54,700 bases of DNA from Desulfosporosinus sp. (GTDB lineage: Bacteria; Bacillota; Desulfitobacteriia; Desulfitobacteriales; Desulfitobacteriaceae), in NCBI GenBank assembly GCA_020692355.1, contig JAIMKP010000020.1, positions 1 through 54,700 of the forward strand, in the 5' to 3' direction. Under the pieces are notes generated by a model that worked only from the letters and a program-made list of their open reading frames with translations, did no database searches and was not told the origin of the DNA. Both the position numbers and the translations under genes were made by a program. How positions within the stretch are numbered: position 1 is the stretch's first letter; every line of letters begins with the position of its first letter. Of this stretch, positions 1 through 7,883 are shown piece after piece.

Positions 1-157
1 AAAGCCAGGGGCATGCGGCTAAGCCTTTTGGTCAATTTCTTCGGGTCGGGAAGGTTTGGTGCACGCAGGAAGAGCAGGCCGACGATGAGCAAAGGGAGCG
101 AAAACCAGAGAAAAACGTGGTGCCAGTTTCCTTGAGCAATGCGGGGAACCCGAGTTG
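1..157 (-). pseudogene. MFS-type transporter fragment, cut at its 5' side and by the window edge
   Basis: Read on the minus strand, about 50 codons stay open and give a membrane-protein-like stretch: a GNWHHVFLWF segment, then a hydrophobic run (LPLLIVGLLFLR), then a basic loop. This resembles the end of a transmembrane helix in drug-efflux MFS proteins (WRWIFL...GLL pattern). Upstream on the same strand the frame enters the AGAACCGTCCCC-type repeat at 164-189 and I find no ATG/GTG/TTG start with a ribosome site, so the 5' part looks lost. The reading continues off the left edge. It could also be an internal part of an intact gene with an odd insertion. The family call rests on one short stretch. 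Confidence 0.35.
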
Positions 158-163
158 TCCCTG

Positions 164-189
164 AGACACAAGAACCGTCCCCGCTGTCT
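164..189. repeat. Hairpin repeat with AGAACCGTCCCC core (copy 1)
   Basis: The core AGAACCGTCCCC (171-182) is flanked by complementary arms AGACA (164-168) and TGTCT (185-189). The same core recurs at 19906-19917, 33164-33175, 33231-33242 and, inverted, 31102-31113, each time with its own pair of complementary arms. Confidence 0.7.
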
Positions 190-214
190 GCGCGACATAT
201 TATTTCAAGAGAAG

Positions 215-250
215 AACACGCTAATCTGAAGTGATTGAGCGTGTTTTTTA
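215..250 (+). terminator. Rho-independent terminator
   Basis: AACACGCT (215-222) pairs with AGCGTGTT (238-245), with partial extra pairing inside the loop, and runs straight into a T-rich tract (TTTTTTATTT). It insulates the dsr locus from whatever lies to the left. Confidence 0.7.
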
Positions 251-430
251 TTTCTTTTAATTTAAAGGGATGGGGAATTTCCCGCTGCTTACGGTGGGGA
301 GAATTCATTATGAAAAATGCGAAAAACGATATTGCCGAACAAAGGAATAGTAAAAGACGGAATATGCTCGTGCGTGGCTTCTGGCTTCGAAGACAGGTGG
401 AATCGCTCAATCGACACCATCGAATTTCCG

Positions 431-483
431 GATTGCATAATCGGGAATCTGTATTTTACAGGAGTTGTACATGGGTGTTTAAT
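431..483 (+). promoter_or_regulatory. Promoter/operator module of the dsrMK-like operon
   Basis: A sigma-A-like promoter TTTACA (455-460), 17-bp spacer, TTTAAT (478-483) is preceded by a palindrome-like site GATTGCATAATC (431-442). A second inverted repeat, CTGTATTTTACAG (449-461), covers the -35. The whole arrangement, including the 24-bp step from operator start to -35, recurs at 4876-4928 ahead of the ferredoxin-dsrAB genes, which argues that one regulator controls both units. The transcript would carry a leader of about 75 nt before dsrM. Confidence 0.7.
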
Positions 484-566
484 AGGGGTGAACTTAGTGC
501 TAATGAATACAAGTGCATCAATCCTGAGTGCAGGCAAAGAATCTCATAGCCAAGGAGGCGGTATCG

Positions 567-1469
567 ATGTTATGGATTTTTTATGGTTCGGCCTTGCTGT
601 TTTTGGTGTTATCCGGATACAAGGCCTATGTGTTTACCAAAATGCCGCTACATGGAAGGATGGAGCTTTACCCGGTTCCGAAGGAAAAGGGGAAAAGTGA
701 ATATGGCGGCTCCTATTTTGAAGAAGTGGAATGGTGGCACAAACCCCGGGAGTTATCGGGTTTTAGCGAATTGAAGGATATGCTCAAAGAGATGCTCTTT
801 ATCAAGAAGCTCTTCCAGAATCAACGGTCACTGTGGTGGGTGTCATATGCCCTGCATCTGGGGATTTATCTTTTGGCAGCCTGGACGGCACTGTTGATCG
901 TCGGGGCGATCAGCGGCTTGGCCGGTATGCCGATTAGCGCTAGTGGCAGACTCCTTCCTGGAGCGTGGCCTGCTTTTCTTTATTATTTAACGGCACTATG
1001 CGGCAATCTGGGTTTTGCCTGTGCAACCTTCGGAGCAGCGGCATTGCTTTGGCGGCGGGCCTTTGACCCTGTTTTACGTAAATATACGACACCGCAGGAA
1101 TATTTTAATCTCCTGCTGCTTTTGGCGGCTCTGGTTAGCGGCCTGATTGTTTGGTTTCCTGATCTTTTTTATCAGGAGGCACGGACGGTGATGGCGGATT
1201 TCCTGAGTCTTACGCCACCCCAAGCGACAGGAACCTTGACCCTGCATGTCATCCTGGTGGGCTTTATGTTCATTTATATTCCGCTCAGCAAAATGAGCCA
1301 TTATGTAGGGAAATACTTTACCTTCCACAAAGTTCTCTGGGAAAATGATCCCAATCTGCCAGGTAGCGAGATCGAGAAAAAAGTACAAGCTGCGCTCGGG
1401 TACAAACCGGGCCACACGTGGTCGGCGCCGCATGTTCAGACGGTTCGTCCACAAAATCAGGATAGGTGA
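567..1469 (+). CDS. dsrM: DsrM-like membrane cytochrome b subunit (stand-alone DsrMK pair)
   Basis: This is a 300-aa membrane protein of the nitrate-reductase-gamma/DsrM family, which oxidises menaquinol and passes electrons through haem b to a DsrK-type partner. Hydrophobic segments lie near residues 1-20, 95-120, 130-160, 190-212 and 235-258, with several His residues in or near them as candidate haem ligands. The ATG at 567 was chosen because AGGAGG at 553-558 sits at ideal distance; an in-frame extension to 528 lacks such a site. The DsrK-like gene starts 21 nt downstream. This is the second dsrM of the locus (the other is in dsrMKJOP), and the two are clearly diverged. Family assignment is firm; the redox partner in vivo is inferred. 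Confidence 0.85.
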   Translation: MLWIFYGSALLFLVLSGYKAYVFTKMPLHGRMELYPVPKEKGKSEYGGSYFEEVEWWHKPRELSGFSELKDMLKEMLFIKKLFQNQRSLWWVSYALHLGIYLLAAWTALLIVGAISGLAGMPISASGRLLPGAWPAFLYYLTALCGNLGFACATFGAAALLWRRAFDPVLRKYTTPQEYFNLLLLLAALVSGLIVWFPDLFYQEARTVMADFLSLTPPQATGTLTLHVILVGFMFIYIPLSKMSHYVGKYFTFHKVLWENDPNLPGSEIEKKVQAALGYKPGHTWSAPHVQTVRPQNQDR

Positions 1470-1490
1470 TGAGGGAAAGGGGGGTTGACC

Positions 1491-3101
1491 ATGCACGATG
1501 CGAAAACCTTAAAACCAAGCGATCTGGGACGGCAGGAAGAACAATTGATTGTTGTCGATAATTTGATGCCTTTGTTGCCACCGTATGATCAGCCGGGGAT
1601 GGAGCGTCCGTTTGGCGAAGTTAAAGGAGCCTGGCGAGAAAAATACTGCACGTCCCTGGATGGGTTTGTCGGGATCGATACGTTGCAGCGGCCTAAGACG
1701 AAGGAAGAAGAAAAGGAGTTTGTTCAGAAATTTCTAAACGGGCTGGAAAAGATTCTATCGGATGCTAACAATGGGATGTTGCAGCCCCTCTTGTTGTCGT
1801 TAGAGTATTGTGCTAAATGCAACACGTGTTCTGAAGCCTGCCATGTTTTTCAGGCCTCCGGCGGGAACGAACTTTACCGTCCGATTTTTCGTTCGGAGGC
1901 TCTGAGAAAAATGATCAAGAAGTATTTTACCCCCAGCGGGCGGCTTTTGGGTCGCTTTGTCGGGGCGGACATCGAGGTTAACTGGGAGAGCATCGCTCGC
2001 CTGGGGGAACTGGCTTACCGTTGCAATCTGTGTCGGCGGTGCGCGCAGACCTGTCCCTTAGGTCTGGACAATTCAATCTTTGCCAAGGAGATCCGTAAAA
2101 TTTTCAGCCAGGAGCTGGGGATCGCCCCCAGTCCCCTGCATGCCAAGGGTTCCATGATTCAATTGAAAACAGGGTCTTCCACAGGGATTACTAAACCAGC
2201 CTTTCTGGACATGCTGGAATTCATGGAAGAGGATATTGAAGAGAAAACAGGTAAGAAAATTAAGTTCCCTCTTGACAAGGAAGGGGCGGATATCCTCCTC
2301 ATTCATAATGCCGGGGAGTTCATGGCCTGGCCGGAGAATCCGGCTGCGTTTGCGATTCTCTTTGAAGAGGCAGGGTTGAATTGGACGCTGAGTACGGAAC
2401 TCATGGGTTATGACAGTGTGAACTACGGGATTTGGTATGACGATACGCAAGCAAAAAAGATTGCCTTGCAGCAATTCCAAACGGCAAAGCATCTGGGCGT
2501 CCGCCGTATCGTTATCGGTGAATGCGGGCATGCGCATAAAGCGGCTGCTGTAACAGCTGACCGTATGGCGGTCGGGGAAGACAAGATCCCAGTGGAGAGC
2601 TTCCTGCCACTTCTGTGGGATTTGGTGCGCACGGGCCGGCTAAAGTTTGATCCGCAGAAAAACAACTTTCCCGTAACCCTGCACGATCCCTGCAATGTGG
2701 TGCGGCAGATGGGCATCGTCCAACCGCAGCGCCATATTCTTAAGCAGATCTGCCCGCAGTTTCGGGAGATGACGCCGCATGGGGTTGATAATTACTGCTG
2801 TGGCGGCGGCAGCGGTTTTGCCATTATGAACTCTTTAAATTTTGGCCAGTTTCGGGACAAAGTGAGCGGACGCATGAAGTTTAATCAGATCTTAGGTGCT
2901 TTTCAAGATACCATCGAGGATCCGAGTATTCCGAAGTACGTCTGTGCCCCCTGTTCCAATTGCAAAGGCACGATCCGGGAACTCTTGGAGTTTTACCACA
3001 CGACAGAAAAATTCAATGTCCATTACGGCGGTTTGGTGGAACTTATGGTAAATGCTTTGCCCGACTTGGAAAAGCCTTATTTGGAGTTTCTGCAAGCGTG
3101 A
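1491..3101 (+). CDS. dsrK: DsrK-like Fe-S protein (HdrD/CCG-domain), stand-alone DsrMK pair
   Basis: This 536-aa cytoplasmic iron-sulfur protein belongs to the heterodisulfide-reductase-D/DsrK family. Two ferredoxin-type 4Fe-4S motifs (CAKCNTCSEAC near residue 106, CNLCRRCAQTC near 177) are followed by two CCG-type cysteine regions (HDPC near 397, CCGGGSG near 436, CAPCSNC near 485) that in HdrD build the catalytic noncubane cluster. Known DsrK proteins are thought to reduce the DsrC trisulfide. It follows dsrM closely; the ATG at 1491 fits the GGAAAGGGGGG ribosome site better than the TTG at 1485. It is a paralogue of the DsrK at 9566. It could serve another disulfide substrate than DsrC. 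Confidence 0.87.
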   Translation: MHDAKTLKPSDLGRQEEQLIVVDNLMPLLPPYDQPGMERPFGEVKGAWREKYCTSLDGFVGIDTLQRPKTKEEEKEFVQKFLNGLEKILSDANNGMLQPLLLSLEYCAKCNTCSEACHVFQASGGNELYRPIFRSEALRKMIKKYFTPSGRLLGRFVGADIEVNWESIARLGELAYRCNLCRRCAQTCPLGLDNSIFAKEIRKIFSQELGIAPSPLHAKGSMIQLKTGSSTGITKPAFLDMLEFMEEDIEEKTGKKIKFPLDKEGADILLIHNAGEFMAWPENPAAFAILFEEAGLNWTLSTELMGYDSVNYGIWYDDTQAKKIALQQFQTAKHLGVRRIVIGECGHAHKAAAVTADRMAVGEDKIPVESFLPLLWDLVRTGRLKFDPQKNNFPVTLHDPCNVVRQMGIVQPQRHILKQICPQFREMTPHGVDNYCCGGGSGFAIMNSLNFGQFRDKVSGRMKFNQILGAFQDTIEDPSIPKYVCAPCSNCKGTIRELLEFYHTTEKFNVHYGGLVELMVNALPDLEKPYLEFLQA

Positions 3102-3176
3102 AGGACGAGTGGTAAAGTTCCAACGTAAGTACCTTAGAAAAGGAGAAAGAAAAAAGAGAAAGAAGGGTAATTCGCG

Positions 3177-4856
3177 ATGAAAGTCGTGATTATTGGGGGT
3201 GTGGCAACAGGGCCTAAAACCGCGGCCCGTCTGCGTCGACTCCAACCTGAGGCGGAGATCACGGTGGTCGAGGAAGGGGAACTCATCTCTTACGGTGGGT
3301 GTGGGCTGCCGCTGTATCTGAGCAACCTCGTGCCGCAGTTGGATGATTTGCGCACAACGGCTTTTGGTTTGCTGCGCGATCCCTTGTATTTTCGCGAACA
3401 CAAGGATATCGAGATTTTGAACCACACCAGAGCTCTAGCTATCGAGCGGGAGAAAAAAGAGGTGCTAGTTAAAGATCTTGTGACAGGACAGGAAAGACGC
3501 TTGCCGTATGACGTTTTGGTTTTGGCGACAGGAGCCCGACCCGTGCTGCCGCCGCTACCTGGCCGGGATTTGTGGGGGGTGTCTGTCCTGCACCACCCAG
3601 AAGACGCCAGGCAGCTGAAAGACGGGTTGCGGCAGAGAAACGTGCGGCGGGCCACCGTCATTGGGGCCGGACTCATCGGGCTGGAGGCGGCGGATGCCTT
3701 GGCTGCGCAGCGGATTCAGATAAGTGTTTGCGAGTTACAAGGACAAGTGCTGGCGAAAGTCTTCGATCGCGACATGGCCAAGCTTTTGGAGACCCATATG
3801 GTGCGCCGAGGGATTGATTTGCGTCTAAATTGTCGGGTTCAGGCCCTGGAGGGGGATGAGCACGGGAAGGTTTGCGCCGTATTGACGGATCAGGGGCGGA
3901 TCGAAACGGAGCTTGTCATTCTGGCGACTGGCGTTATGCCGCGTGTAGAATTGGCACGGGAGGCTGGACTAAGCCTCGGTGTGACCGGTGCCATTCAAGT
4001 GGATAGCCGGCAGAGGACTAACGATCCCTGGATCTACGCCGGAGGAGACTGTGCCGAACAGAAGCATCTTCTGTCTGGTAAACCCGTCTATGTCCCTCTG
4101 GCTTCGACCGGAAACAAACAGGGGCGGATTATTGCTGACCAAATTGCTGGCCTGGAGGCGGTTTTTCAGGGCGTTCTGGGAACATCTGTGTTGCAGGCCT
4201 TTGAATGGAATATGGGTCGAACGGGTTTGGGGGAGGAGGAGGCAAAAGAGTCAGGTTTCGAGATCATCACAGGCTTGATCAGTGGCCATGATGCGACCCA
4301 TTACCATCCATTTCATGCCAGCCTAACGTTGAAACTGGTGGCTGATCGTTCGGGGCGACTGTTGGGTGCTCAAGTCCTCGGACCGGGTGAAGGCATCAAG
4401 CGTTTAGATGTTTTGACGACACTGATTCAGTTTGGCGGATCCCTGGAAGATGTCATGGGTCTGGATCTCGGGTATGCTCCTCCTTTTGCCACTGCAATGG
4501 ATGTCGTCATCCATGCGGCTAATACGTTGGAAAACAAGCGGCGCAAGCGGGTGTCGGGAATCCAGGCTCAGGAGCTTTGGCAGAGGCTCGGAGCTGAAAA
4601 AGGGATCTGTCTTTTGGATGTTCGGGAGCGGGAGGAAGTTGAAAATCTTCCGATCAAAATTCAGGGCGTTCTCTGGATTCCCCTCGGGGAACTACGCCAA
4701 CGCTGGCGGGAGATTCCGGCGGATGCTGAAGTGGTCGCGGTCTGTGAACGGGGAATTCGTGGGTATGAAGCCGCTTGCTTTCTACAAGGCCGAGGTTTTT
4801 CGGAGGTAGCTTATCTTGAGGGCGGAATGGCGGTATGGGCTGCCTATCAGGAATAA
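3177..4856 (+). CDS. CoA-disulfide reductase-type flavoprotein fused to a rhodanese domain
   Basis: This 559-aa protein combines an FAD/NAD(P)-dependent disulfide oxidoreductase (about residues 1-445) with a C-terminal rhodanese domain (about 460-559). Visible signatures are the N-terminal dinucleotide fold (IIGGVATG), the single redox cysteine in SYGGCGLP (about residue 42) typical of CoA-disulfide and NADH:polysulfide reductases, a second nucleotide fold (IGAGLIGLEAA), the FAD motif YAGGDCAE, and the rhodanese loop CERGIR (Cys about 522). Such fusions reduce CoA-disulfides, CoA-persulfides or polysulfide. Lying between dsrMK and the ferredoxin-dsrAB unit, it probably handles persulfide or zero-valent sulfur linked to sulfite reduction; that substrate is inferred. 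No promoter is seen in the 75-nt gap before it, so it likely shares the dsrMK transcript. Confidence 0.85.
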   Translation: MKVVIIGGVATGPKTAARLRRLQPEAEITVVEEGELISYGGCGLPLYLSNLVPQLDDLRTTAFGLLRDPLYFREHKDIEILNHTRALAIEREKKEVLVKDLVTGQERRLPYDVLVLATGARPVLPPLPGRDLWGVSVLHHPEDARQLKDGLRQRNVRRATVIGAGLIGLEAADALAAQRIQISVCELQGQVLAKVFDRDMAKLLETHMVRRGIDLRLNCRVQALEGDEHGKVCAVLTDQGRIETELVILATGVMPRVELAREAGLSLGVTGAIQVDSRQRTNDPWIYAGGDCAEQKHLLSGKPVYVPLASTGNKQGRIIADQIAGLEAVFQGVLGTSVLQAFEWNMGRTGLGEEEAKESGFEIITGLISGHDATHYHPFHASLTLKLVADRSGRLLGAQVLGPGEGIKRLDVLTTLIQFGGSLEDVMGLDLGYAPPFATAMDVVIHAANTLENKRRKRVSGIQAQELWQRLGAEKGICLLDVREREEVENLPIKIQGVLWIPLGELRQRWREIPADAEVVAVCERGIRGYEAACFLQGRGFSEVAYLEGGMAVWAAYQE

Positions 4857-4875
4857 ACGAACCATGAGGTTTTCA

Positions 4876-4928
4876 GATTGTGCAATCGGGATTTTGTATT
4901 TTACAGGTTGAGCGATAGGGTGTTAAAT
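4876..4928 (+). promoter_or_regulatory. Promoter/operator module of the ferredoxin-dsrAB operon
   Basis: A perfect inverted repeat GATTG-TG-CAATC (4876-4887) lies 24 bp, start to start, before TTTACA (4900-4905); a 17-bp spacer and TTAAAT (4923-4928) follow. TGTA-TTT-TACA straddles the -35. Layout and much of the sequence match the module at 431-483. Binding by one shared transcription factor is inferred; no sequence seen here identifies it. Confidence 0.7.
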
Positions 4929-4978
4929 AGAGGTAGATTGAGAAAGAAAGTGCAAGAACATGAATGGGGGTGTTGTGG

Positions 4979-5167
4979 ATGTACATTGTCAGCATCGATG
5001 AAGAACTCTGTTCCGGGTGCAACGCGTGCACGGCAGGATGTCCGGCACGGCTGCTCAAATTCAACGGGGAGAAAACCGAAGTTGCGGGTGAGGCGACGGA
5101 ATGTATGGGTTGTGAGAGCTGTATCACGGTCTGTCCGACGGGAGCGGTGACGATCCAGGAACTCTAG
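4979..5167 (+). CDS. Two-cluster [4Fe-4S] ferredoxin
   Basis: This 62-aa protein has two CxxCxxCxxxC motifs (CSGCNACTAGC near residue 11, CMGCESCITVC near 40), the pattern of a small bacterial 2[4Fe-4S] ferredoxin. It is the first gene after the promoter at 4876-4928, 46 nt ahead of dsrA, so it is likely co-transcribed with dsrAB and a candidate electron carrier to DsrAB. The ATG at 4979 is preferred because the protein then begins, as in relatives, with MYIVSIDEE; an ATG at 4964 would add five residues and lose the GGGGGTG ribosome site. Confidence 0.88.
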   Translation: MYIVSIDEELCSGCNACTAGCPARLLKFNGEKTEVAGEATECMGCESCITVCPTGAVTIQEL

Positions 5168-5213
5168 CTGAGATCCGGTAGGATAAAAAATAAGCGAAAA
5201 TGGAGGGTGTGCC

Positions 5214-6401
5214 ATGACGGAGAAAAAAACGCCACAGCTTGATGAGCTGGAAAAAGGCCCCTGGCCCAGCTTTGTCAGCGAAATTAAGAGAGCCGCTGTC
5301 AAAAGCGAGGCCGCGAAGGATCTGCTGAATCTGCTGGAACGCTCGTACGAAGACAAGAAAGGCCACTGGAAACATGGTGGGATCGTCGGGGTCAAAGGAT
5401 ATGGCGGGGGAGTCATCGGTCGCTATACGGATTTGCCGGGGGAATTCCCCCATGTCGCGGAATTTCATACGATGCGCTTGAATCAACCCAGTGGCTGGTT
5501 TTATACCACGGATAAATTGCGCCAAATTTGTGACATTTGGGAGAAACATGGGAGTGGCTTAACGAACTTCCATGGTTCTACCGGAGACATTATTTTGCTG
5601 GGAACGAAGACAGAGCACTTGCAGCCGGCTTTTGACGAGTACAGCGATGCCGGGTTTGACCTGGGAGGCTCCGGTTCGGATTTGCGCACCCCGAGCTGCT
5701 GTGTGGGTCCAGGCCGCTGTGAACATGCCTGTTATGATACCTTGGATATGTGTTATGACATCACCAACGAATTTCAGGATGAGTTGCACCGTCCGATGTG
5801 GCCTTATAAGTTCAAAATCAAGATGTCGGGCTGTGCGAATGATTGTGTCGCCTCAATCGCCCGGGCTGACTGTTCGGTCATTGGCACCTGGAGAGACACC
5901 TTGACGATTGATCAGGATGCGATCAAGGCCTATGCCGCAGAAGGGCTTGACATTCAAGGCATGGTCTGTGACAAGTGCCCGACGCGGGCTCTCAAGTATG
6001 ATGCCGCAAAACAGGAACTACATGTCATACCAGAAGATTGCTCGCGCTGTATGCACTGCATCAACGTGTTGCCCAAAGCGGTACAACCGGGTCAGGAAAA
6101 GGGTGCCACTATCCTCCTGGGTGGGAAATCCACGATTGTGCAATCTGCCTTTCTCGCCTGGGTGATCGTGCCCTTTATGAAGATGGAAGCTCCCTATACG
6201 GAGTTTAAGGATTTGATGCGGCGCATTTGGGAATGGTGGGATGAGAACGGCAAGACGCGCGAACGGGTGGGCGAACTGATTTACCGGGTCGGCATGGGCC
6301 GGTTCCTCCGGGAAGTCGGACTCGCACCGGTGCCACAGATGGTCTTCAGGCCACGGGCCAATCCCTATGTTTTCTGGCCGCAGGATGAAATCGTTAAATA
6401 G
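5214..6401 (+). CDS. dsrA: Dissimilatory sulfite reductase alpha subunit
   Basis: This 395-aa subunit of the cytoplasmic DsrA2B2 siroheme enzyme reduces sulfite with DsrC as sulfur acceptor. The siroheme/[4Fe-4S] cysteines appear as CCVGPGRC (about residue 161) and CANDC (about 207). The inserted ferredoxin domain follows with CDKCPT (about 255) and CSRCMHC (about 279). Length is slightly shorter than typical proteobacterial DsrA (about 420-440 aa), as in Gram-positive forms. An AGGGTG ribosome site precedes the ATG. dsrB follows after 34 nt. The assignment is secure from the motif set and from neighbours dsrB and dsrD. Confidence 0.97.
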   Translation: MTEKKTPQLDELEKGPWPSFVSEIKRAAVKSEAAKDLLNLLERSYEDKKGHWKHGGIVGVKGYGGGVIGRYTDLPGEFPHVAEFHTMRLNQPSGWFYTTDKLRQICDIWEKHGSGLTNFHGSTGDIILLGTKTEHLQPAFDEYSDAGFDLGGSGSDLRTPSCCVGPGRCEHACYDTLDMCYDITNEFQDELHRPMWPYKFKIKMSGCANDCVASIARADCSVIGTWRDTLTIDQDAIKAYAAEGLDIQGMVCDKCPTRALKYDAAKQELHVIPEDCSRCMHCINVLPKAVQPGQEKGATILLGGKSTIVQSAFLAWVIVPFMKMEAPYTEFKDLMRRIWEWWDENGKTRERVGELIYRVGMGRFLREVGLAPVPQMVFRPRANPYVFWPQDEIVK

Positions 6402-6435
6402 GTTTTCTAAGATTGTAGGAAAGGTGGAGTAAATA

Positions 6436-7494
6436 ATGTCCAGAATTGATGCAGGTCCTCCTAACTACCGCGAGATGCTGCCGCCGATTATCTTGCAGAA
6501 CTACGGAAAATGGCAATATCATGAACTTCCTCAGCCCGGTGTTTTAAAACACGTCAGCGAAAACGGCTCGGAACTCTACAGTGTGCGCGTGGGCTCGCCA
6601 CGTCTGGTGAGTATTGATTTCATCCGCGAGATCTGTGATTTGGCCGATACCTACTGTGACGGTTATCTGCGCTTTACCAGCCGGAACAATATTGAGTTCC
6701 TAGTCGGGGATCCGGTCAAAGTTGCCCCCCTGCTCCAAGCCCTGGAAGCCAAAGGGCTGCCGGTCGGGGGAACAGGCAACGCCCTCAGCAATATTGTGCA
6801 TACGCAAGGCTGGGTGCACTGCCATACGCCGGCTACCGATGCCTCCGGCATTGTCAAGTCGGTCATGGATGACTTGTTCGAGCATTTTGGCCACATGGAC
6901 TTACCCGCCAAGCTGAAGATTGCCATGGCCTGCTGCCTCAACATGTGCGGAGCGGTGCACTGCAGTGACATTGCAATTCTCGGCGTGCATAGGACGCCTC
7001 CGCGGGTCAACGATGAGATCATCCAGAAAGGAACGGAGATCCCGACCTTGGTCGGTGCTTGTCCGACGGGGGCGATCCGTCCGAATCCCAAGACCAAGAG
7101 TGTGGTCGTCAACGAAGAGCGCTGTATGTATTGCGGGAACTGCTACACGATGTCTCCGGGTATGCAAATATTGGATGAGAAGAATGATGGTGTGGCGATT
7201 CTCGTGGGCGGCAAGGTGTCCAACGCCCGGACAGCTCCGAGCTTTTCCCGTTTGGTCATCCCGTTTATGCCCAATAATCCGCCGCGCTGGCCGGAAGTGA
7301 CCGAGGCGGTGCATCATATCGTGGATGTCTGGATGAAGTATGCTCGGCGCGGAGAGCGCGTCGGTGAGTGGATTGAGCGCATTGGCTGGGAGAAATTCTT
7401 TGGCCTGACCGGGCTACCTTTCAGCGACAAGCTGATCGACGACTTTATCTTCTCCAAGGAGACGTTTAGGACGACGGCAGCCTTTAAGTACTGA
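6436..7494 (+). CDS. dsrB: Dissimilatory sulfite reductase beta subunit
   Basis: This 352-aa partner of DsrA carries, in the known enzyme, the catalytically active siroheme. Cysteine motifs [14 protein letters not shown] (about residues 164-176) and the ferredoxin domain GACPTGAI plus CMYCGNC (about 215-240) are present. Conserved DsrB stretches such as [10 protein letters not shown] occur in the N-terminal third. An AGGTGG ribosome site lies 8-13 nt before the ATG. It is followed by dsrD after 29 nt, so fdx-dsrA-dsrB-dsrD form a tight unit. Confidence 0.97.
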   Translation: MSRIDAGPPNYREMLPPIILQNYGKWQYHELPQPGVLKHVSENGSELYSVRVGSPRLVSIDFIREICDLADTYCDGYLRFTSRNNIEFLVGDPVKVAPLLQALEAKGLPVGGTGNALSNIVHTQGWVHCHTPATDASGIVKSVMDDLFEHFGHMDLPAKLKIAMACCLNMCGAVHCSDIAILGVHRTPPRVNDEIIQKGTEIPTLVGACPTGAIRPNPKTKSVVVNEERCMYCGNCYTMSPGMQILDEKNDGVAILVGGKVSNARTAPSFSRLVIPFMPNNPPRWPEVTEAVHHIVDVWMKYARRGERVGEWIERIGWEKFFGLTGLPFSDKLIDDFIFSKETFRTTAAFKY

Positions 7495-7523
7495 GATGGG
7501 ATAAGATTAAATAAGGGGGTGCC

Positions 7524-7748
7524 ATGCCGATGCAAGGGACAGCCAACCCTGAAATCAAAGCCAAGATCCTGGCTTACCTGGAAACCGTTGAGAAGGCCAA
7601 GAGCAAAGAGATCGCTCAGGCTATCGGGGAAAAGAAGGCGGATGTCGACCTGGGCGTCAAGGAACTGGCCCTGGAAGATAAAGTGGAGTATCTCTACATC
7701 ACGACAACCTTTGTTGCCTTGAAGGGCAAGGTCGGGAAACCGAACTAA
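7524..7748 (+). CDS. dsrD: DsrD, winged-helix regulator of sulfite reductase
   Basis: This 74-aa protein matches the small DsrD family: an N-terminal NPEIKAKILAYLE helix, a helix-turn-helix-like middle (SKEIAQAIGEKKADVD) and a beta-wing (YLYITTTFVAL). Earlier work suggested DNA binding from its fold; later work shows DsrD binds DsrAB and stimulates sulfite reduction. It lies directly after dsrB, as in most sulfate and sulfite reducers. The ATG at 7524 follows a GGGGGTG ribosome site; the ATG at 7530 is possible. Confidence 0.93.
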   Translation: MPMQGTANPEIKAKILAYLETVEKAKSKEIAQAIGEKKADVDLGVKELALEDKVEYLYITTTFVALKGKVGKPN

Positions 7749-7775
7749 ATACTGACGAACTCAGCGTGCTGATGA

Positions 7776-7802
7776 GCGTGGGTCAACGGCGTTGGCTCAC
7801 GC
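7776..7802 (+). promoter_or_regulatory. Hairpin between dsrD and the RsbRD-domain gene
   Basis: GCGTGGGTCAAC (7776-7787) and GTTGGCTCACGC (7791-7802) pair over 12 positions with two G-T wobbles and a 3-nt loop. No T-tract follows, so it is unlikely to be a simple terminator. It may stabilise the 3' end of a fdx-dsrABD transcript or mark an RNA processing site. Confidence 0.5.
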
Positions 7803-7883
7803 CGTCGGTGCCGGAGCTGGGGAACTTAGATAAGTTGGGCATGTGTCAGGTAGTATCGGGTATGAGTTGGAGGAGCTGAGAAG

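Noticed and set aside
235-700. Overlapping open frames upstream of the first dsrM
   Set aside because: They span the promoter and leader, have no ribosome site and show no family resemblance.
289-1581. Minus-strand open frames under the first dsrMK pair
   Set aside because: They lie antisense to well-supported genes and translate to low-complexity or Arg/Pro-rich sequence typical of antisense frames.
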